Both the position numbers and the translations under genes were made by a program. The notes under the pieces were generated by a model. It was not told the DNA's origin and ran no database searches. It saw nothing but the letters and a program-made list of their open reading frames with translations. From JAJPXC01 sp964562375 (GTDB lineage: Bacteria > Bacteroidota > Bacteroidia > Bacteroidales > Muribaculaceae): a DNA stretch of 12,010 nt. Positions 1 through 4,967 of the stretch are shown here, piece after piece (position 1 is the stretch's first letter; each line of letters starts with the position of its first letter). The DNA is taken from assembly GCA_964562375.1 (NCBI GenBank), contig CAZLSW010000084.1, positions 1 to 12,010 of the forward strand. Direction: 5' to 3'.

Positions 1-2
1 AC

Positions 3-203
3 TTCGTTTATCTCAAAGAGAAAACGAACTCAACGGCGGGCAACCTCAGCGTCCAAATCGACAAGCTCTCCTCGGCAGGGTACATAACCGCCGAGAAAGG
101 GTTTGTCGGCAAGAAGACGCGCACGGCCTGCCGAGTGACGGACAAAGGCCGAAAAGCCTTTGGACAATACGTCGAGGACATCAAGACGCTTTTGAACCTG
201 TAA
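3..203 (+). CDS. Winged-helix transcriptional regulator (HTH_34/MarR-like), C-terminal part
   Basis: The frame is open from the window edge to TAA at 201-203 and gives about 66 residues, so the N-terminus lies outside the window. It contains the pattern TAGNLSVQIDKLSSAGYI, followed by a basic GKKTRTACRVTDKGRKAF wing and a final helix (QYVEDIKTLLNL). This order, 'T-x-GNLS recognition helix, K/R-T wing, T-x-x-GR-x-AF helix', is the signature of small winged-helix regulators of the HTH_34 (PF13601) type, which are usually about 100 residues, so roughly a third is missing. Such proteins bind DNA as dimers, and Bacteroidales often encode them beside membrane proteins they control; the partner is not visible here. 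The stop is followed by a weak hairpin and then a gene-poor stretch. Confidence 0.75.
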   Translation, partial: FVYLKEKTNSTAGNLSVQIDKLSSAGYITAEKGFVGKKTRTACRVTDKGRKAFGQYVEDIKTLLNL

Positions 204-218
204 CGCGCAGCGTCTTTT
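183..218 (+). terminator. Possible weak terminator after the winged-helix gene
   Basis: An 8-bp inverted repeat (AAGACGCT at 183-190, AGCGTCTT at 209-216) is followed by TT. The left arm lies inside the last codons of the regulator and the loop is 18 nt, so this is a poor intrinsic terminator and may be chance. Confidence 0.3.
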
Positions 219-246
219 ACCGCACAATCGGGTGTTGGTAGCTTTG
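215..246 (+). promoter_or_regulatory. Possible orphan Bacteroidales-type promoter
   Basis: TAGCTTTG at 239-246 matches the Bacteroides -7 consensus TAnnTTTG, and TTTT at 215-218 sits 20 nt upstream in the -33 position. No credible gene follows: the first ATG (267) gives only MQKVLLK before a stop at 288-290. It may be a relic promoter of a deleted gene or may drive a short RNA ending near the palindrome at 336-377. Confidence 0.3.
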
Positions 247-318
247 CGCTGCTGGCACTCGATTTTATGCAGAAAGTCCTACTGAAGTGAGTATCTTCTT
301 GACAGGGACAAAAACCAT

Positions 319-393
319 TGAAAACTATAATCATGGCACTGACAAAAATTGTGACTTGTCACAATTTTTGTCAGTGCAGGTGGTTAGTTTTCA
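319..393. repeat. Perfect 20-bp palindrome with 2-nt centre, with outer partial arms
   Basis: The arms 336-355 and 358-377 are perfectly complementary (they begin GCACTGACAAAAATT) and are separated only by TT. A second, outer pair (TGAAAACTA at 319-327, TAGTTTTCA at 385-393) is symmetric about the same centre, separated from the inner arms by unpaired 8- and 7-nt blocks. The outer right arm overlaps the stop codon of the minus-strand remnant at 391. The stem is A/T rich inside and has no trailing T run of its own, so it is not a typical intrinsic terminator. It could be a bidirectional terminator, a cruciform-forming operator, or a palindromic mobile-element relic. Confidence 0.85.
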
Positions 394-486
394 TCTTGGG
401 GGCAGCTCGATGTAGGTTACGATGTCGGGGTCCTTGGTAAGGAGGTTGAGGGAGTCGGTCATCAGGTGGGTGCGGCGCAGGTCAGC
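391..486 (-). pseudogene. Orphan C-terminal coding remnant
   Basis: Reading the minus strand from 486 to the TGA at 391-393 gives 31 residues, including DLRRTHLMTDSLNLL and DPDIVTYIELPPR. The composition is protein-like and C-ending codons are used as in real genes of this window. An in-frame TGA lies directly upstream (487-489), no suitable start exists, and only one internal Met is present. It is best read as the surviving 3' end of a deleted gene. I do not recognise the family. It converges on the palindrome at 336-377. Confidence 0.4.
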
Positions 487-542
487 TCAAGATTTGAGGC
501 TAAGATTCACCCAAACCATGGTCATCGAGCGCAGCCGTTAAC

Positions 543-605
543 TGTGAAATGTGCAATGTGAAATGTGAAATATGAAATGTGCAATATGAAATATGAAATC
601 TGAAA
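543..605 (+). repeat. Nine tandem 7-bp repeats (TGTGAAA-type) running into a start codon
   Basis: From 543 to 605 the sequence divides cleanly into nine heptamers: TGTGAAA, TGTGCAA, TGTGAAA, TGTGAAA, TATGAAA, TGTGCAA, TATGAAA, TATGAAA, TCTGAAA. The last two units contain the ATG (593) and the first codons (Lys-Ser-Glu) of the next gene. Degenerate heptamer arrays of this sort occur between genes in Bacteroidales. Because 7 is not a multiple of 3 and several units carry ATG, a change in copy number could alter which start codons are available or their distance from the promoter. Confidence 0.9.
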
Positions 606-913
606 TCCTCTCCTCCGAGCGGGCCCTCAATCGTTTCCTCGACCGGGAGCGGATGAAGAACGTGGCACTGATACGGCGCTACTACCCCGCGATGGACGAT
701 GCCGACGTGGATAATGACGAGGCTATGCAACCCGGTTCGTTCCTTGCCGACTACCGCGACCCCTTGGCCTGGCATCTCGCCATCGGCTACCTCAAACTTG
801 GCCGTGGCCATGATGCCATCCCCCTGCTCGAGGGCATCATCGACCGCAACGAGTTCAACCCCTCGCTCCGCGAACCGGCCCAGCGACTCCTCGACCGCAT
901 CAACGAAATCTAA
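593..913 (+). CDS. Hypothetical protein with TPR-like helical hairpin
   Basis: The 106-residue product is rich in helix-forming residues. Residues 57-83 (DPLAWHLAIGYLKLGRGHDA and on) resemble one TPR helix pair (W-x-x-LA-x-x-Y-x-x-x-G-x-x-x-x-A). No signal peptide, membrane segment or catalytic motif is seen. The ATG at 593 lies inside the heptamer array and no ribosome binding site is evident; a later ATG at 653 (after ERALNRFLDRER) is an alternative. Because the start is made of repeat sequence, the natural N-terminus may have been replaced. It is the first gene of a plus-strand block; the gap to the next gene contains the shared upstream element and a hairpin. I do not recognise a family. 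Confidence 0.6.
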   Translation: MKSEILSSERALNRFLDRERMKNVALIRRYYPAMDDADVDNDEAMQPGSFLADYRDPLAWHLAIGYLKLGRGHDAIPLLEGIIDRNEFNPSLREPAQRLLDRINEI

Positions 914-917
914 ACCG

Positions 918-948
918 TTTACCTTTATCTGGCATCTGGTATTAATGG
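918..948 (+). promoter_or_regulatory. Shared upstream element, copy 1 (divergent)
   Basis: TTTACCTTT at 918-926 is followed after 11 nt by GGTATTAATGG at 938-948. The same two blocks with the same spacing occur before 2215 and 3161. TACCTTTA resembles the TAnnTTTG -7 box, so this is probably the promoter of the gene at 990, 72 nt downstream. This copy is the least conserved in its second block. Confidence 0.4.
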
Positions 949-979
949 TTGAACCTCGATATTGAGGCCCAACCATTAA
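942..979 (+). repeat. Intergenic hairpin between 913 and 990
   Basis: Outer arms TTAATGGTTG (942-951) and CAACCATTAA (970-979) are perfectly complementary; inner arms CCTC and GAGG close a GATATT loop, separated by an AA/CC mismatch. There is no T run, so it is unlikely to be a strong terminator; it may stabilise mRNA or be a short interspersed palindrome. It overlaps the second block of the shared element and lies just before the ATG at 990. Confidence 0.65.
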
Positions 980-989
980 CCATTTATCC

Positions 990-1349
990 ATGACTCTTCA
1001 CGCCAATCTCAATAACGACAGCATGCGGCTGATAGAGAACATCCTCGTCAACGCCAAGCGCCATCCGATGTATCGGGGATACGACATCAGGCTCAACTTC
1101 GCCGTGGGCTACGGCGCGGGTGCCGTCGGCATCGACATCAGCCGCAACGGACAACCCGTGAACCTCTTCCTGTTCTATCCCGACTGGCGCAGCGGCAAAA
1201 TCGGCTCGGTGGCGATTTACGGTTCCCAACTCGCCGGCCACAAGCGCGCCATAGAAGGCTCCATGACCATCTTCGGCCTCCCCGTCGAGGACGTGGAATG
1301 GGATCAGGGAATCGAGCGCTTCATCGACGTAACCCTCCAAGACTACTAA
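990..1349 (+). CDS. Hypothetical protein
   Basis: The 119-residue product looks soluble, with alternating beta segments (DIRLNFAVGYGAGAVGIDIS, VNLFLFYPDW, IGSVAIYG) and a helical end (EGSMTIFGLPVEDVEWDQG). There is no signal peptide or membrane helix, and no known motif. The ATG at 990 is the first in frame after the hairpin; a second ATG at 1023 (MRLIENIL) is possible. The stop is 3 nt before the ATG of the broken DUF5715-like gene, so the genes from here to 2148 form a tight transcription unit. No family recognised. Confidence 0.6.
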   Translation: MTLHANLNNDSMRLIENILVNAKRHPMYRGYDIRLNFAVGYGAGAVGIDISRNGQPVNLFLFYPDWRSGKIGSVAIYGSQLAGHKRAIEGSMTIFGLPVEDVEWDQGIERFIDVTLQDY

Positions 1350-1352
1350 GCC

Positions 1353-1597
1353 ATGCGACTGCTGAAAACCATATCCGTGTTAGTCGCCATATCCGCTCTC
1401 TGAAAGCCGGAAACGCCAACGCCGTCACCAATTCCTGCCATCTGTTTGGCACGACTTTTGATATATCCTACGCAAGGATGAAAGACCAGCAGAAGCAAGT
1501 CCTTGCGCGCGTACTCCAGAGCCTGCGCCGTGGCGGCTACTGCTACGTTAAATACGAGATTACCCAACCCTGTTTCCACATAACCGCAAGACAATGA
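1353..1597 (+). pseudogene. DUF5715-like (M15-type peptidase fold) gene with internal deletion
   Basis: ATG at 1353 begins a typical export signal (MRLLKTISVLVAISAL), but TGA at 1401-1403 stops it. A different frame then runs to TGA at 1595-1597 and encodes a clear protein end: NAVTNSCHLFGTTFDISYAR, a helix (QQKQVLARVLQSLRRG) and CYVKYEITQPCFHITARQ. S-x-H-x-x-G-x-x-x-D followed by a late F-H-I is the zinc-binding layout of M15/VanY-type peptidases, and the wording matches the C-terminus of the Bacteroidales DUF5715 family as I remember it. Intact members are far longer, so the middle has been lost and the two ends are out of frame. The stop overlaps the next start (ATGA at 1594-1597), a former translational-coupling point. 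The family name is from memory. Confidence 0.6.
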
Positions 1598-2148
1598 CCT
1601 ACGTAATCTTCGCCGCCGTCGCCGCTCTGCTCTACGGCATGGCACAGCTGTTTCACATCACCTACTTCACGGCGAATATCCTCGTCTATTACCTGATGAT
1701 TCCGGTGACGTGGGCTTTTATGGCCGACAGGGTAATCAGCTGGGATGTGCCTTGGTTGACCATCGCTTGCGCCGTTGGTTGGCTCGCCATCTTTATCATC
1801 ACTGCCGGGCGCTTTCCGGAATGGTGCGCCACGGTGTTCCAGCGGTCGGTTGACTTCCTGATGTGGTTCAAGCGCTGGAGGTGGAACTACTACGAGGCTT
1901 CGGTTTACATATGCGTATGGCTGCCGCTGTTGGTCTACATCGCTCTCGGCGCACTGCTGTTCTGGCGACACCCCGAGTGGAACTGGCGACCGTGGGCCAT
2001 TGGCCTTGGGTGCTTCATAGCAATCACCATCGTCAGCGAGCGACCCGTCAAAGCTTTGGCCCTCCGCTGCGCCCCCTGGCTCATCGAGCGTTACCACCTC
2101 GACCCCAACCTCACCCACCAGCTCGAAAACTTTCTCAATCAAAAGTAA
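1594..2148 (+). CDS. Integral membrane protein, hypothetical
   Basis: The 184-residue product has about five hydrophobic segments: residues 3-20, 24-44, 53-71, 103-124 and 133-148. Tryptophans and aromatic residues are abundant (WFKRWRWNYY at 91-100 between segments 3 and 4). The C-terminal 35 residues are soluble and helical. The ATG at 1594 overlaps the TGA of the DUF5715-like remnant (ATGA), which supports this start and implies the pair was once co-translated, perhaps in the same envelope process. No catalytic motif or family recognised. Confidence 0.7.
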   Translation: MTYVIFAAVAALLYGMAQLFHITYFTANILVYYLMIPVTWAFMADRVISWDVPWLTIACAVGWLAIFIITAGRFPEWCATVFQRSVDFLMWFKRWRWNYYEASVYICVWLPLLVYIALGALLFWRHPEWNWRPWAIGLGCFIAITIVSERPVKALALRCAPWLIERYHLDPNLTHQLENFLNQK

Positions 2149-2157
2149 CCGCGCCCA

Positions 2158-2192
2158 TTTACCTTTTGCCTCGACGGGGTATAAAGTGGCGT
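2158..2192 (+). promoter_or_regulatory. Shared upstream element, copy 2
   Basis: TTTACCTTTTG at 2158-2168 and GGGTATAAAGTGGCGT at 2177-2192 match copy 3 (3100-3134) without gaps at 27 of 35 positions. TACCTTTT(G) resembles the -7 promoter box; the second block would then lie in the 5' leader. The start codon at 2215 is 57 nt from the element's first base. Confidence 0.6.
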
Positions 2193-2214
2193 AACCATCA
2201 AAAACAAATGAATT

Positions 2215-2940
2215 ATGAAGTTGAGTGATCTTCAAAAAGCTTACGGCAAGTTGGCCGCCTCGGCCGCAATCATCATCGCGTCGGTTGTTCTCACCGTTGT
2301 TGACGTGACCAGTTTTCTGGCCATACTGCTGGCCGTGTTCGGGTGCTGGGCGTGGATGGCCCGCTCGTGGAAGGTGCTTATGGCCGAGCGCCGGCAGCCC
2401 ATCCGCTTACTTCTCAAGAACCTCAGCAAGGCAGGCTTCAAGGAGGATGGTGAGGAGTGGAGCGACGACGGTCTGCAAATCTGCATCCACGGTGAGTTCT
2501 GCGGCCAGAAGGTGCAGTGGGTGGCTGAGAACCGAAACGCCTACGCCATTTTCTATCATCTCCCATACCTCCGTGCCAATGTCGCCGAACCCGACATACT
2601 GAAGAAGTGGGAGGCCATCAACCAGGCCAATGAGAAGAACGGCTTACGTCAAATTGTGATGACCCAGCCGGACGCGAACGGCGACCGCCTCGTCTACACG
2701 TTGGCCACTACCCTGATTCCAACCGCTGACACCGTGGAGTTCCTCGACACCTTTATGAGAACCGCCCTCGAAGCGAGCAACGACTTGATCCAGTTCCACA
2801 TCGATCGCCCCTGGCTGTCGAAGCCTCGCAGCTCCGTGGGCTTCATGGTGGAGAAGGAGGAGCCCCAACCGTCGAAGGAGAAATCCCCCGAGAACGAAGC
2901 CATGGCCGCCCGCGTCGGCTTCCAATACCCCCAAGCCTAA
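2215..2940 (+). CDS. Membrane-anchored hypothetical protein, possibly with YbjN/chaperone-like domain
   Basis: The 241-residue product has two closely spaced membrane helices near the N-terminus (about 12-29 and 32-48), then a basic stretch (ARSWKVLMAERRQ) that should face the cytoplasm. The soluble part (60-215) has alternating helices and strands: LLKNLSKAGFKED, QICIHGEFCGQKVQWVAEN, KWEAINQANEKNGLRQIVMT, RLVYTLATTLIPT and a helix after DTVEFLDTFM. This order resembles YbjN/type III secretion chaperone-like folds, but I cannot confirm it. The last 40 residues are charged and probably disordered. ATG at 2215 is preceded by AAAACAAATGAATT, without a Shine-Dalgarno sequence. It has its own copy of the shared element. 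Confidence 0.65.
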   Translation: MKLSDLQKAYGKLAASAAIIIASVVLTVVDVTSFLAILLAVFGCWAWMARSWKVLMAERRQPIRLLLKNLSKAGFKEDGEEWSDDGLQICIHGEFCGQKVQWVAENRNAYAIFYHLPYLRANVAEPDILKKWEAINQANEKNGLRQIVMTQPDANGDRLVYTLATTLIPTADTVEFLDTFMRTALEASNDLIQFHIDRPWLSKPRSSVGFMVEKEEPQPSKEKSPENEAMAARVGFQYPQA

Positions 2941-2992
2941 AATAATGCTCAAAAACATATCCTATGGAAGCGTTCGGTTTCGAAAAATTGTC

Positions 2993-3000
2993 TACCTTTG
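2993..3000 (+). promoter_or_regulatory. Bacteroidales -7 box (TACCTTTG) upstream of structured region
   Basis: TACCTTTG fits TAnnTTTG exactly. The -33 region has only a loose match (GTTC near 2972). Transcription would start around 3003-3007, at the first base pairs of the predicted stem at 3002-3063. It could drive a separate small RNA or be a distal promoter for the NADAR gene. Confidence 0.5.
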
Positions 3001-3001
3001 C

Positions 3002-3063
3002 GGTTGGGGTCGCTCAGAGGAGCGGCCCGTAAACCGACAGAGCGTTATTGACTGACTCCAACC
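3002..3063 (+). ncRNA. Candidate structured RNA or leader
   Basis: GGTTGG (3002-3007) pairs perfectly with CCAACC (3058-3063). Directly inside, GGTCGCTC (3008-3015) pairs with GAGCGGCC (3020-3027), including one G-U, around an AGAG tetraloop. The remaining 30 nt (3028-3057) show only weak pairing and could hold a third helix or a binding loop. A near-consensus -7 box ends 2 nt upstream and a short T run (3072-3076) lies 8 nt downstream, so a stand-alone RNA of about 75 nt is possible; a cis-regulatory leader of the gene at 3161 is the alternative. I cannot match it to a named Rfam family. There is no plausible ORF in it. Confidence 0.4.
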
Positions 3064-3099
3064 ACAATCAATTTTTCTTCACAAAATTACCCTCTGGCG

Positions 3100-3134
3100 T
3101 TTACCTTTTCGGGAGGCCGGGTATAAAGGGGCGT
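3100..3134 (+). promoter_or_regulatory. Shared upstream element, copy 3
   Basis: TTTACCTTTT at 3100-3109 and GGGTATAAAGGGGCGT at 3119-3134 repeat the element seen at 2158-2192, 61 nt before the NADAR start codon. CCTTT/AAAGG within the element could pair. It probably acts as the proximal promoter and leader of the NADAR gene. Confidence 0.6.
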
Positions 3135-3160
3135 GTTTAACCTAAAAAGAAAGGAGAAAA

Positions 3161-3667
3161 ATGGAAGAAAAGAGAGAGTTGTTTCTGTTTTACGGCCATA
3201 AGGGGGCTGTGAAGAAGGCTTGCTTCAGCCAGTGGTTTATCCGCGAGTTTGTGGTGGACGGTGTGAAGTACTGCTGCATGGAGCAGTACATGATGGCCCA
3301 GAAGGCGTGGATGTTCCGTGATGTGAAGAGGCTGTCGCAGATTCTCAGCTCCAAGGACCCGGCTGAGATGAAGGCTTTGGGCAGAGAGGTGGAGGGGTTT
3401 GACCCCAAGATGTGGGATGAGAAGAAACGGGAAATAGTTTACAAGGGCAACCTTGCGAAGTTCTCGCAGAACGAGGACCTGAAGGGTTACCTGTTGGAAA
3501 CCGGCGATAAGGTGCTGGTGGAGGCTTCCCCTTACGACAAGATTTGGGGGATAGGGCTGAGAGCCACCGACCCCCGGGCCAAGGATCCAAAGACCTGGCT
3601 TGGTCAAAACCTCTTGGGCTACGCCCTGACGAGGGTGAAAGAGACCCTCCAAGCCTCCGAGAAGTAA
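3161..3667 (+). CDS. NADAR-family (YbiA-like) protein
   Basis: The 168-residue product carries the full YbiA/NADAR (formerly DUF1768) motif series: EQYMMAQKA (41-49), KALGREVEGFD (71-81), W85, GNLAKFSQN (96-104), LLETGDKVLVEASPYDKIWG (111-130) and WLGQNLLG (146-153). Length is normal. YbiA-type enzymes are N-glycosidases acting on riboflavin-pathway intermediates; other NADAR proteins are described as removing ADP-ribose from guanine in nucleic acids and as partners of DarT-like toxins. No DarT gene is visible here, so the substrate is open. The start is certain: AAGGAG at 3151-3156 lies 4 nt before ATG, a strong Shine-Dalgarno unusual for this phylum. Codons end in G or T (GAG, GTG, AAG) more than in neighbours, hinting at transfer. 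A strong terminator follows. Confidence 0.92.
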   Translation: MEEKRELFLFYGHKGAVKKACFSQWFIREFVVDGVKYCCMEQYMMAQKAWMFRDVKRLSQILSSKDPAEMKALGREVEGFDPKMWDEKKREIVYKGNLAKFSQNEDLKGYLLETGDKVLVEASPYDKIWGIGLRATDPRAKDPKTWLGQNLLGYALTRVKETLQASEK

Positions 3668-3672
3668 TCATA

Positions 3673-3721
3673 AGAGGATTTGGGAAGGGTATCCATAGAG
3701 GGTACCCTCCCAAACCCCTCT
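3673..3721 (+). terminator. Hairpin terminator after the NADAR gene
   Basis: AGAGG-ATTTGGGAAGGGTATCC (from 3673) pairs with GGTACCCTCCCAAACCCCTCT (to 3721) along almost the whole length, with one small bulge and one internal mismatch, around a short CATAGA loop. A short T run (3719-3723, interrupted once) follows. Its right arm touches the promoter region of the next unit. Confidence 0.75.
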
Positions 3722-3739
3722 TTGTAACGAATAAATTTG

Positions 3740-3747
3740 TACTTTTG
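3740..3747 (+). promoter_or_regulatory. Promoter -7 box (TACTTTTG) for the 3764 unit
   Basis: TACTTTTG matches TAnnTTTG. TTTG at 3721-3724 is in the -33 direction but only 15 nt away, shorter than the usual 19-21. The box overlaps an upstream TTG codon in frame with the next gene, which argues that translation really starts at the ATG at 3764 or 3767. Confidence 0.5.
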
Positions 3748-3763
3748 CTTAATTGAATCATTT

Positions 3764-4069
3764 ATGATGAACGCTGGAACTGAAGTTATGAAACCCGCTG
3801 CAGGGTTTGGTGCGAAAGCCTTGGGAGCGGTGGAAGCCATCTTCCGTTGGGTGGCGTATATCACGTTGCCGTTCGGCGTGGGCGCGGTTGTAGTAGGCAT
3901 AATCATTAGCACATGGTCCTCGTATATCTTCGCGATATGCTCCAGCGGCTCGCCTGTGGTCGACTCGCGTGGCTACGTCCGCGCCGTCAACTTCGCCAAG
4001 CTCGGCAACACCCAGTCGTTCAACTTCGGCATTCCCGAAACCCAAATCCGCAAATTCCTCCAGCAATAA
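3764..4069 (+). pseudogene. Membrane segment fused to C-terminal piece of an S1C trypsin-like protease
   Basis: The 101-residue frame begins MMNAGTEVMKPAAGFGAK and has one membrane segment (about 28-49). From residue 59 it becomes CSSGSPVVDSRGYVRAVNFA, then SFNFGIPETQIRKFLQQ. 'S-G-S-P-V-V-D-x-x-G-x-V-x-x-V-N', then 'FxIP-x-x-x-I', is the end of DegP/trypsin-like (S1C) proteases, with Ser61 at the catalytic-serine position. The domain parts carrying the catalytic His and Asp are absent, and the normal G-N before the serine reads C-S. The protein should be inactive as a protease. The frame is preserved across the junction, so a short protein may still be made. An original long membrane-anchored protease with its centre deleted is the simplest explanation. 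A second ATG at 3767 is an equally good start. Confidence 0.55.
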
Positions 4070-4104
4070 TTCGTGGTTTCTTGGATAACTTGCGAAACAT
4101 GAGT

Positions 4105-4950
4105 TTAAATTTCTTTATCCATTGGAAGGTTGCCCTGAAGCCAGAGGTATCCACGGAGGGGTTGATTCTTTCGAGGGCGATTTGGCAACTGGGACTTTAG
4201 TACAAAAAGTGGAATCTCGATGTCGGGGTCGCGATTAATGAATATATTAATCTTCCAAATATCTTGGCCGAGATATTTGACCGATTTCACATGTTGCACA
4301 GGGGATTGGAATTCTGCGTCATCTTCCATTGGCGGATCGTCGGGAAACAGAGCGGTAAGCGCATCCATATAAAACTCAACGATTGGAGTGCCGTCATCGG
4401 TATAATTCAGGAAATCCTTGGGAGAGCCGCTGTTCGCTATCCAATCGAGGGCATCTTGACCAACATATCTGATTACCGATTCTTCCTCTGTAAGTATATT
4501 AGCTGTATAGGCAAATGCTGAGAGATGAACAATCAGGCTGTTGCCCTTTTTGTACTTGTCGGTATGGGCGAAGTAGTCGGTGGCAAAGAAGTAGAACTTT
4601 GCGCCTTCTTCTGTGACGCCGCAGACGATAGCCTCTATACCGTTAGGCCACGCATCCACATCATCGATTACAACATTTACCTCGGTACCGTTAAGATAAG
4701 ACGGGTACATCGACACCATCTCGTTTCTACCCCCATTTACATTGCAAGCTACAAGTGACAGTGTAGAAATCTTGCCGGGAGCATCGATAATACCGAGAAT
4801 GCATACTTCCTTATTGCCAAACTCCCTCATGACCACATTGCCATAGTCAAACGGGTGTTGGTGACGATTCAAGTTTTTCATGGCTTCAACTAAGACATCT
4901 TCGGGTTCGCCGAAGATTCCCCAGTGGTTGCCGTGTCCACGTTCTTCCAT
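4105..4950 (-). CDS. Unknown 281-residue protein, last gene of the Z1 operon
   Basis: I do not recognise this protein. It appears soluble, acidic and without signal peptide. Residues 1-50 include HWGIFGEPEDVLVEAMKNLN and FDYGNVVMREFGNKE. A beta-rich middle follows (KEVCILGIIDAPGKISTLSL, TEVNVVIDDVDAWPNGIEAI, AKFYFFATDYFAHTDKYKKG) that could be a barrel or OB-like fold. A linker rich in Asp and Pro (LFPDDPPMEDDAE) leads to a second beta domain ending in RGYLWLQGNLP. The ATG is 17 nt after the stop of the metallopeptidase gene, so it belongs to the same transcription unit. Base composition is lower in G+C than the flanking small genes. Its position suggests an accessory, specificity or immunity function in the Z1 system, which is inference only. 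Confidence 0.75.
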   Translation of the reverse strand: MEERGHGNHWGIFGEPEDVLVEAMKNLNRHQHPFDYGNVVMREFGNKEVCILGIIDAPGKISTLSLVACNVNGGRNEMVSMYPSYLNGTEVNVVIDDVDAWPNGIEAIVCGVTEEGAKFYFFATDYFAHTDKYKKGNSLIVHLSAFAYTANILTEEESVIRYVGQDALDWIANSGSPKDFLNYTDDGTPIVEFYMDALTALFPDDPPMEDDAEFQSPVQHVKSVKYLGQDIWKINIFINRDPDIEIPLFVLKSQLPNRPRKNQPLRGYLWLQGNLPMDKEI

Positions 4951-4967
4951 ATTGATTTGTTTTTAGG

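Noticed and set aside
8..334. 108-codon minus-strand frame over the winged-helix gene.
   Set aside because: The opposite frame has clear winged-helix motifs; this is its antisense plus intergenic sequence.
350..363. CRP-like TGTGA...TCACA inside the palindrome.
   Set aside because: The gap is 4 bp rather than the 6 of CRP sites, and the match follows simply from the larger perfect inverted repeat.
500..991. 163-codon open frame on the minus strand.
   Set aside because: It runs antisense over the plus-strand gene at 593 and translates the heptamer array as a repetitive SYCTFHISHFTLHIS string; a shadow frame.
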